A stretch of 64,000 nucleotides of DNA from Pteria penguin (Eukaryota > Mollusca > Bivalvia > Pterioida > Pteriidae): NCBI GenBank assembly GCA_035048485.1, contig CM068582.1:37033596-37097595 (forward strand). The letters run 5' to 3'. The notes under the pieces are model-generated. The model had not been told where the DNA came from, made no database searches, and saw only the letters and a list, made by a program, of their open reading frames with translations. Each line of letters begins with the position of its first letter. The first letter of the stretch is position 1. This document shows positions 56,044 through 64,000 of this stretch, piece by piece. A program made the position numbers and the translations under genes.

Positions 56044-57696
56044 CCGGTGTTATATAGTAGTTTTCCCCCATAGTAGTTTTTCCCCCCGGAAAAATGGCTA
56101 TATAGTAGTTTTTACCCCATGGCGGAAAAACTTCTATATAGTAGTCTTTCCCCCATAGTAGTTTTCCCCCTTACGTAACGGTTTGGAAATTATACACGTT
56201 CGTTATGTATCAGTCAGATAACATTTGAGATACAAATGTACTATAGTAATAGCCTGTGGATCAAACCGATGGTGTTATGGTTAATGTGTTTCTAAATACT
56301 GTTAAGTGTTTTGTTTGTGCCTGTATGTGTTTATTTTTTGTTTTATGTATTTATTTACAAGTCTTTCTTTTTATATATTTACCATAGTATGCTATTTTCT
56401 TCTATTATTTCATTGTAAAAATTGTCGTTTACTTGCGTATAGATGTCAATCATGACGTCAGGCTGTGACTCAAGATTCGATCCCAGGCAACTTTTCGTAA
56501 TACAACATAAGTAAAATATGAATTTATCAATCAAAATGTTCCAATGACAAATATAAGAATTGAACGTGCAAGAATTCCTTGAACATTCAATTCCTAAATA
56601 AATTAAGACTGATGCATTTTATATATCGCAATATCGCTCATCATGTACTGAGTACATGATGAACATGAAAATAACAGAAGGGAATTCCACCCAGGTGTCC
56701 ACGATTTGCAATCTACCACAAGGCTTGTCTAGTCGCAGATGTTGTAAATGATGATCACAAGAATGCGATTTCCTTGTCCCTTACGCAAAGTATGAAAGGT
56801 GTCATCTAAAAGTATCTATATGCTAAGTTTCAAAGCTCTACACCCTTTTGTGTAGAATATATAGTCAAGGTTAAAGTTTTTGAAAAGTAGGTCACACTTC
56901 AAGGTCAAGGTCATTAGGTCAAAAGTCATGGTCCCAAATTAAAGATCTTATCACAAGTAATCTATATATGAAGTTCAAAACTCCTTCTCCTTTTGGTACA
57001 AAAGATACAGACAAAGTTTAAGTTTTTGAAAACGTAGAGCACCAAGGTCAAAGTCACTAGTTAAAAAAATCATGGTCCCAAATAAAAGGTCATCACAAGA
57101 AAACTATATGTGGAGTTTCAAAGCCTTGTACCTCTTGGTACAAACGATATAGTCAAGGTTTTTGTCACAGGCTAAGAGTCACAGACAGGCCAAAAACTAG
57201 ATGCCCCCGAATTTCATTCCGGGGGCATAAAAACGAACTTGTTTTTCTTTTTTCCATTTGTATATATAGAGATTTCTTGGATTAAATAAAGATATCTCGA
57301 AAGAAATTCTAGTATATAAATCTCTGTTCTAAATATATACATTTGTATTCGGAAAAGAGATTAAAATTGAAGACATTTCTACTTAAGAAAATGAGATATC
57401 TCTAAATTTATTGGATATATCTCCGTATAAAAAATTGAGATATCTCTATTTTAAATAGAAATCTATTTATTTTAACAATGTAACAAGCTGGATTTACTTA
57501 CATGTATGTGTGAAAAGAAAATCCGGAATTTCACATTGGGGGGAAAATCCACTATATAGTAGTTTTTCCCCGGGGGAAAAATGGCTATAAGAGGGGGGAA
57601 AATGGCTATATAGCCAAATTTCCCCCGGGGGAAAAACTACTATATAGCCATTTTTCCGGGGGGAAAATGGCTAGGGGGAAAAACTACTATATAACA
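56044..57696. mobile_element. 1.65-kb foldback-like element with long G/C-run terminal inverted repeats
   Basis: The left end CCGGTGTTATATAGTAGTTT TCCCCC is matched in inverse by GGGGGAAAAACTACTATATA ACACCGG at the right. Both ends continue with multiple internal copies of TATATAGTAGTTTTTCCCCC and GGAAAAATGGCTATATAG in both orientations. The interior holds an unrelated AGGTCA-type tandem repeat (56,780-57,235). No ORF and no clear target duplication were found. Confidence 0.8.
56780..57235 (+). repeat. Three-unit AGGTCA-rich tandem repeat ending in a GCCCCCG hairpin
   Basis: Three diverged units of about 120 bp share TCACAAGTAATCTATATATG, AGTTTCAAAGCYYT, TTTTGGTACAAA and CAAGGTCAAGGTCATTAGGT. 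It closes with GATGCCCCCGAATTTCATTC CGGGGGCATA, a perfect 8-bp stem. Lies inside the foldback element. Confidence 0.7.
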
Positions 57697-58420
57697 CCGG
57701 CTTTCCCGAAGTTTATGTCTGTAATGTTCATGTCATTTGCCATATCCTAGTTACGCCACCGAGTCCACCTGGATTATTTCTGTCATTTAGCGCTTATTTT
57801 GGCAGTATTATATATTCAAAATACATTCATCCATTTCACATTTTTAAGAGCAAATAAAACGAGTAAATGAAAAACAACTGGCTTCATGAGCGATTCATTT
57901 ATTTCCTCAGACAATACTTCGTGTTAAATGAGCTATCAATACAGTATATACATATATACACACGATAAGAAAATCGTAATTATAACAACTTTGTACTTTA
58001 GAGGAAACACAAAGTAAGAATGAATCTATCAGTACCTCTGTGTTTTGAAATTTAAGTCAAACCTTTCAAAATATGTTTGTTCAATGATTTTCCATGTAAA
58101 CATTTCTACTTTATTAGTTTTTTTCCATCGATAATGCCTGTAGTGGAATACAATTAATCAAACATCTCCTTTGTGTAATAAAGAATTATCAGTTGATGTA
58201 GCCACTCGATGTAGCTGAATATTGATTAAATTAATATAGAAATGATTAGAATATTGCTACAAATCATTAGAATATTACTACAAATCAGCTAGAAATAACA
58301 AAATGTCTATACCCTTGATTAGGAAGCGATTTTCAGGTTTTACTTAATTAGTGATTATCATATGCAATGCTATGTGCTGAACCCTTCAGACTTTGTGGTT
58401 TTCATAGTTGCAACTTAAAG

Positions 58421-58983
58421 TTAAAGTTGTATACCCTACATTTCGGTATAATTTCAAAACTTAGGGCATGTAAAACAAAAACTCTATATTTCTCGTATGG
58501 CTGAAGTTATTAACTTTGCGTTAATAACATTTTTGTTGCTTCAGACCTTCGGAGATATCAAAATAAAAAGAAAATACATCGTAAATAAAGAGGGTATTCC
58601 ATAAATACAACCATAACCTGACTTCGCGCATGCACAGTTTAATCAAAACAAATACCATGAAGGGAGACTACAAAAGAGAACAGTTTCAGTAAATACTAAC
58701 TAAAACAGACTTGAATGCAGATTTTTGAAGTTACTAGTCAAGTATATTTAGTTCGCCCTCCATGATGCGGCTTCCCGGCGAATTAGATCACGTGATAAGT
58801 TGGTCGTAAACATTCTGTTTACAAACATTGCGTTTTAGACAGCCGTATCTCACTTAATGCGACGAATTTGATCACAACATTTGCAAGGGCCTTTTTTAAA
58901 ATATGTTTTAGGCTTATATATATAATCAGAACAATTTAGAATAAATTTACCTATAATATACGAACATAGGGTATACAGCTTAA
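58421..58983. mobile_element. TTAA-flanked MITE, copy 2 (inverse orientation)
   Basis: The 563-bp element starts TTAAAGTTGTATACCCTACA and ends TAGGGTATACAGCTTAA. It matches 36,580-37,098 reverse-complemented through most of its length, with about 45 bp extra near 58,500-58,550. Confidence 0.85.
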
Positions 58984-59149
58984 GATATCACCATTCGGGT
59001 CACTACGGACATCGTTCAATCAACATTTTATATTCTCTAATAGATACAGGGAATTGAAGAATAAAAAAAACCCGAAAATGGTTTCACTGTCATCTCTAAG
59101 CCAATTAATTTAACAATGAATATTGTTTTGAAAGAAGATTTTTATATCC

Positions 59150-59295
59150 ACGACTTCCACTAGACCGTGCCTTGCAGTCATTAGATCTGACTGGAACTAG
59201 ACCGTGTCATGCAGCCATGAGATATGACTACAACTAGACCGTGCCATGCAGCCATGAGATCCTACTACAACTAGATCGTGCCCTGCAGCTATGAG
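59150..59295. repeat. Short tandem repeat, four units of about 37-41 bp
   Basis: AACTAGACCGTGCCATGCAG CCATGAGATC ACTAC repeated four times just downstream (3') of the Kv stop codon. Confidence 0.85.
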
Positions 59296-59417
59296 AAATA
59301 ATTATCATAATTCATTATAAAGGACAAATAAGGCGAAGGCAATCTATAATTATCATATGCACAATTTTAGAAAACAGGTTACGAGAAATGTCTTGGCGTG
59401 CATTTTTCAGGATAAAA

Positions 59418-60503
59418 TCATGTCCGCAGTATGTTTTCTTTTTCTTTGTCATCTCCATTTGTTTTGCTTTTACATAAATCGAACTCCGCTTGTAACATAG
59501 AAGCCAAATCGTCATTTCGGCGCTTGATCGGAATTCTCGCAAATCCCGTGAATAACAAAAAGTTGTTCACGAGAACTGGGATGGAAACGGCCAGAACGAA
59601 CACACCAGAAATAGCACACAAACAGCCAATCAGACGGCCCGGTGCATTTGACGGAAACAAGTCGCCATATCCTACTGTTGTCATTGTCACAATGGACCAC
59701 CATATTGCGTCAGGTATTGTTTTGAACGCCCCTCTATCACAATAGAATACAACACTGGAGAAGATGAGGGCAGCCACCACTAAGTTGAATATCATTAGAA
59801 GGATGTTCTTAGAGCTTGCTCTCACTGAATACACCAGAATCCTAAATCCAATAAAGTTTTTCACCAGTCGGCATAATCGGAAAACTCGAGCAATTTGTAT
59901 ACATTCTACAATGTCAAGAGGAGAGAAAGTTGTGTACTTTTCCTTAGGAAATAAGTATTCAAAAAGCATTATACAACACTCTGAGGATAGCGCTACCAAG
60001 TCAATAATGTTGAGAAAGGATGCGAAAAATTTCGATTTTCTTGGGCAAAATAAAAGCCTAACGGCCAATTCAATTGCAAAATACGTAACCATACAATAAT
60101 CAATCACGTCAAGAAACCTATAACGGGTAACCGTATTTGTCGGCAAACTAAACTCAGTGTCATTTTTCTGATTGAGAATTTTCTTATTTTGCGTCTTTTT
60201 CAATGAGCTATTATGGAGAATATGCGTCTGATTAAGTCCTTCTATTATGTTGTCACTTTTCTCTGATTCATTGAAGGGAACGTGTGGAGATTCGTTCTTC
60301 ACTATAAATATACTCTCTTCTCCTTCTTTAGATATTCTGATGTCGACGCGTCCTGTTTTAATGAGATCCAATTTTTCGGGTTCGTTGTGAAAATAATCCT
60401 CCCATTCGGCAATTTCTAGACGGCGCTGGAAAGACGGGTGCGTGCTAGCGCTGAGTACAAATATTGACAGCAGAATGAAAAATGCGGAAATGACGACATA
60501 CAA
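59418..60503 (-). CDS. Voltage-gated K+ channel (Kv), large 3' exon; 5' T1 exon not seen in the window
   Basis: A 361-codon exon covering the whole membrane core of a Kv channel. The acceptor TTTTTCAG precedes TTGTATGTC (60,503) at the start of S1. The open frame continues 40 codons further 5' but that part is intron. Exon residues: S1 1-20, a long S1-S2 linker (to about 128) with five N-glycosylation sequons, S2 ELAVRLLFCPRKSKF, S3, S4 IQIARVFRLCRLVK, S5, pore helix and filter TMTTVGYGD, S6 ending SIPVLVNNF, and a short tail ending KEKENILRT. Shaker-superfamily layout with the usual T1-exon/core-exon split. Unusual: the first two S4 arginines are Glu and Gln, and the S6 PVP motif is SIP. No T1 exon was found between 60,504 and 64,000. 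Confidence 0.93.
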   Translation of the reverse strand: MYVVISAFFILLSIFVLSASTHPSFQRRLEIAEWEDYFHNEPEKLDLIKTGRVDIRISKEGEESIFIVKNESPHVPFNESEKSDNIIEGLNQTHILHNSSLKKTQNKKILNQKNDTEFSLPTNTVTRYRFLDVIDYCMVTYFAIELAVRLLFCPRKSKFFASFLNIIDLVALSSECCIMLFEYLFPKEKYTTFSPLDIVECIQIARVFRLCRLVKNFIGFRILVYSVRASSKNILLMIFNLVVAALIFSSVVFYCDRGAFKTIPDAIWWSIVTMTTVGYGDLFPSNAPGRLIGCLCAISGVFVLAVSIPVLVNNFLLFTGFARIPIKRRNDDLASMLQAEFDLCKSKTNGDDKEKENILRT

Positions 60504-63050
60504 CTGAAAAAGAGGAGAAAGTGTAATTAACATCATAACCTGAATTACCTCTATCGACGTAACGTTCCAAAAAAGACGATAACGTGTGACAAGATATGTT
60601 TTAAAACACTTGAAACTTATCAAGAATTAAGCAAAATATTATCACCCTAAAACCATACAAACATGCATATGCCTGTATCAGAAGTGATGATAATTCTGAG
60701 TAGAAATGCACATGCTACATTTTAAACACATCGAATATCCTGTAATAGATTTCTATCTTGACAGAATTTATCCGAACAAAAAGCATTGTATATTCACATC
60801 TTATTTGTCTTTGAATCTCCAGACTCCATAATTAATCGCCACTTCACGAAAGTCGTTGTTTTTGAAAAAAAACCTAATGTTGAATATCCTGTTTACAAAC
60901 TAAAACTATGAACAAATGCTTTCGATAGTGTTCAACAAGCAATTTTTAAAGGAATACTTACAAGATTTACGAAAACTTTCGGAAACATATAGGTAAAGTA
61001 AAAAAGAAATAATAGATCAAAACTACTCAGTAAATGATAAATCAGTCCACACAGTTTGATATAAAATAATTGATATTTACCAACTTAGTGGACTCTATGT
61101 AGTAAATTAACGTCACTCAGTAAACCACGGTATTTGAAATTCTTTAAAGATTAAATTGGAGTGATTAAAATCGGAAATTATCAAAGTGTCAATACGAAAT
61201 AATCCATATATTCTTCATAGCGGGATAGATAACAATTATAAAGATTCCAACAAAAAGTGAATCGTTAAGACAGTGTTCATGACAAATCTTATTCTTTTTT
61301 ACTTCAACCGAATGCAAAATATTTCAGTAATATCTCTATTCTTTAATTTCAAGACAATCACATAAAATTAGACTTTGATCTAAGTTGTCCTGACTTCAGA
61401 AAACGGTTAAGAGCACCAATTAATCAAAAACGATGAAATGACATCACATTTGCCTTGTTATTCCTGTAATTGACTATAATCGTGCTGTTGACGTAGGTTA
61501 CATGATTATACTTGGATTTGATAACGTCATTTGTTGCGCTTGTCAATCTGAAATCGTAATATAATTTGAGTCTAAATAGCTCTTCTCCGACAATAAATAT
61601 TTCATTCCCTACCGATTATAGAAGTTATAGATCCAATAAAGTCTAGGGTTGCAGTAAACAAATAGTTTAACAGAATTACAAGTAAAACGACACATACATT
61701 ATGTTAACTTGCTTCTAAAAGCGGATACAACAATTGACACAAAATTTTCAACGAAAAATATAGATTTCCGTTTGAAAGAGGGGGAAGACGCGAAAAGTTT
61801 AAAATCGAACTGAAAAAATATGTGATTTACCAATCCATTTTCCTATGACTTCAATCTGCTTAGCCCAAAATGTAATTGTACTGACGTCATTTGGTCAAGC
61901 AAGAAGGACGTTGATGATGACATCACAAGCATAACAAATGAAAGACCGCAAAATGTCGCATTCTTGATTTTTGGAATGGCAGAGCGAACATAGATTACTT
62001 TTACTTGTTACGTCCTCACTCTGGGATTACCGAAACCCACCAACTTTCGTCAGTTAATGGTGAAATTATGTATTTACCACAACCGTGAGGTAAAATCCAC
62101 ATCAAACCGAAGAACCATCTAGGTATGTTATGCTCTTGAATCAAAATGACAGAGATTGGAGGCTGAACTGAGTTTCACCGTAGCAGTTTAGCCCACGGTA
62201 TTCTCAAACGATATCTATTGCATGATGTCATATATTCATTTTTAGGTAATATATTTTATGACAAAACATGCATATTACAAATATTATTTGTATATCCATC
62301 TAACTGGGAAAGTAGAGGTCTAAAATCTATTGACGTGTACCACAAGCAAACCTTATTACGAAAGCTCAATTTCTTGTATTTCATAATCAATCATCACAAA
62401 GCATGTATTTATCCATATTTTGATAAGGTATTTCCTTGGGGAATATGTTTCGATATCTGTAAGATCAAGCATAGACTTATTGCTAGGGAACAATTTATGA
62501 TTTCATTATCCATCAAAAAAGTTTTCTATTTTGGAACTCTTCTGTGTATTTGTGGATCCTGTCGAACCTCCTTAAAGACCTTCTGAATATTGATTCCACG
62601 ATTCATGCTGTTATTCCCTGTATAACAAGTGTATTTGCCAAGGGATAACCAAGTCGTTATCATCCCGACACTTTCCTTTCTGGGCTTATATTGCTGTAAT
62701 CAACAAATGCTAGCTTTGGCACATTATATAACATCCTCTATCAAACTGAAATGTTTACGAGCGCTATTTGCTTGGCGATTTAAAGTCTCAACACCGTGCT
62801 TTATGGGCATGTCAGCTATTCTGCTGATGGAATGTCATTTATGAAAAGAATGGCATCAAAAAGTCTCTAATGGTATTTTAGCTATAAATAAATCAAATAG
62901 AAACGCATTAATTCACACACAATCCTGGCTGTTTTCCTATTAATTAATAAACATCTTTTCTCATGTTGGATTGTTAAAAACGATTTAAGCACAGATTGAG
63001 ATGAAACATTGCAAAATGATTTTTAATACATAATACGATAATGTTGTCTC
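60504..63050. other. No gene recognised; probably Kv intron
   Basis: AT-rich sequence upstream (5') of the Kv core exon. Plus-strand frames at 62,218-62,586 and 62,629-62,844 have no recognisable motif or splice context. I see no T1-domain signature on the minus strand. Confidence 0.55.
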
Positions 63051-63064
63051 TTCGTGATTTTCAG

Positions 63065-63580
63065 CCACAAGCTTAAGTGTCACGTACTTTGCTATTCCGA
63101 GATTGATGCATTAGAGTCACACCACACGACCAAGACTACTTTATCACCTATGTCACGTGCATTGTTGGAAAGAGACCAGTGCAGGAAGCATCTAGGTCTT
63201 TGGAATTCAAAAATACTGGCATTATTGTCACATGTTTAACAATTTAAAGGTCAATGTTACTAGAGAACATTAATTTATTAGAATCAGTGTCACGCGCTTT
63301 GCTATCAAAGGACCAACGCTACTAGCACTAGTGTCACATGCTTCAATATTTAGTGATTGGACATCAATGTTACTAGCCTCAATGTCATTAGTTCCCATGC
63401 TATAAGCATCAAAGTGACTTACTTAGCTGGGTATCAGTGTCACGTGCTTCTCCATTAGTAAAGAGATTAATGTTATTAGCAGTATTGCGTACTCCGTTAT
63501 ATAAAAACAATACTAAAGGCATAAGTGTCATATACTTCGCTTTAAAGTGACCAAAGCAACTAGATTAATGTCACAGTGTT
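63065..63580. repeat. Degenerate tandem repeat of about 60-70 bp
   Basis: Loosely repeated TAGTGTCACATGCTT, TTGCTATYNAAGGACCAA, ATGTTACTAGC blocks across about 500 bp, too diverged to define a clean unit. Confidence 0.55.
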
Positions 63581-63674
63581 GAGAGAGATACGATAATAAG
63601 TCAAACGGGCACGTTTACCATGCAGAATTTAAATTATGCAAATGCCTTTTTAATTAGAATACATAAATATCTCA

Positions 63675-63760
63675 TATCTCTTGTGCTTCTATATTTGACC
63701 TCTATTATTCTTTAGCGACTTGACCCACGGTTGATCCGACATTATTGAATCATACTTGTG

Positions 63761-63770
<10 letters not shown>
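63675..63770 (-). repeat. Dispersed repeat next to (TA)n, inverse copy of 900-1015
   Basis: Plus strand: CTTGTGCTTCTATATTTGAC CTCTATTATTC, GACTTGACCCACGGTTGATC CGACAT, then TACTTGTGCTTTTATATATA. Reverse complement of the left-end repeat. Confidence 0.75.

Positions 63771-63841
<71 letters not shown>
63767..63841. repeat. (TA)n microsatellite
   Basis: About 75 bp of TA directly attached to the dispersed repeat. Confidence 0.95.
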
Positions 63842-63845
<4 letters not shown>

Positions 63846-64000
63846 GGGACGATTCTAAGTTTGTTGATGTACTGTAGAAGCGAGCAAATCTAATGAACTG
63901 GAAACATTACACCGATTTTCCCTATATACACTTATCGAAGTTTGAGTTTGATTTCCGTGTAATTCTGATGATTTGGGGGCGGCAGACTTACAGAAGTCAT

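Noticed and set aside
60504..60623. The first 40 codons of the Kv open frame as true N-terminus
   Set aside because: A strong acceptor (pyrimidine tract plus TTTTTCAG) lies exactly at the start of S1 and Kv channels have a T1 domain encoded upstream; the extra residues are intron.
62218..62844. Two plus-strand frames (122 and 71 codons)
   Set aside because: No motif, no splice or promoter context; composition as surrounding sequence.

Overview
The window is animal nuclear DNA, most likely from a bivalve or other lophotrochozoan mollusc. The evidence is split genes with consensus GT-AG junctions, an AT-rich background with long (TA)n and (GT)n tracts, many minisatellites, tRNA-derived SINEs sharing an ACGTAAAA...AATCAA tail, and families of MITEs and LINEs. 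No bacterial, phage or CRISPR features were seen. The organism is inferred from repeat style and protein flavour, not from a marker gene.

Four protein genes can be read. (1) A complete TRPC-type cation channel lies on the + strand from 8273 to 53690. Its 14 exons join in phase to give 936 codons plus a stop, and it carries the TRPC zinc motif, the LFW-like pore and the EWKFAR TRP box. (2) A stomatin/MEC-2-like gene on the - strand (13430-26785, seven exons, first coding exon not found) is nested inside the 30-kb first intron of the channel. (3) A paralogous stomatin-like gene on the - strand (21-4293, four exons visible, 3' part beyond the left edge) lies head-to-head with the channel. (4) A voltage-gated K+ channel 3' exon is on the - strand (59418-60503), with its 5' T1-coding part not seen in the window. 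Two further - strand exon candidates (4603-4766, 5768-5899) are unassigned.

Layout: 1-5.9 kb stomatin-like gene 1 and candidate exons; 8.3-53.7 kb the TRPC gene; inside its intron 1, stomatin-like gene 2 (13.4-26.8 kb), a full-length L1/Tx1-type LINE (27,706-34,110, with a 15-bp target-site duplication), a TTAA-flanked MITE (36.6-37.1 kb) and a hAT transposase fragment (37.8-38.0 kb); 53.7-59.4 kb intergenic with a minisatellite, a 1.65-kb foldback element and a second MITE copy in inverse orientation; 59.4-60.5 kb the Kv exon; the rest is low-information sequence.

Two observations stand out. First, three separate minisatellites in two genes are built from copies of a neighbouring splice junction: the acceptor of TRPC exon 6 (48-bp unit), the donor of TRPC exon 7 (42-46-bp unit), and the donor of a stomatin exon (about 31-bp unit, one copy still carrying 38 nt of exon). 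Second, the LINE's ORF1 carries a C-terminal IMPACT/UPF0029 (YigZ-like) domain behind the usual coiled-coil and RRM. The interleaving of two stomatin genes with a TRPC channel is also suggestive, because stomatin-family proteins (MEC-2, podocin) regulate mechanosensory channels, including TRPC6. All gene models are by-eye translations without transcript support.
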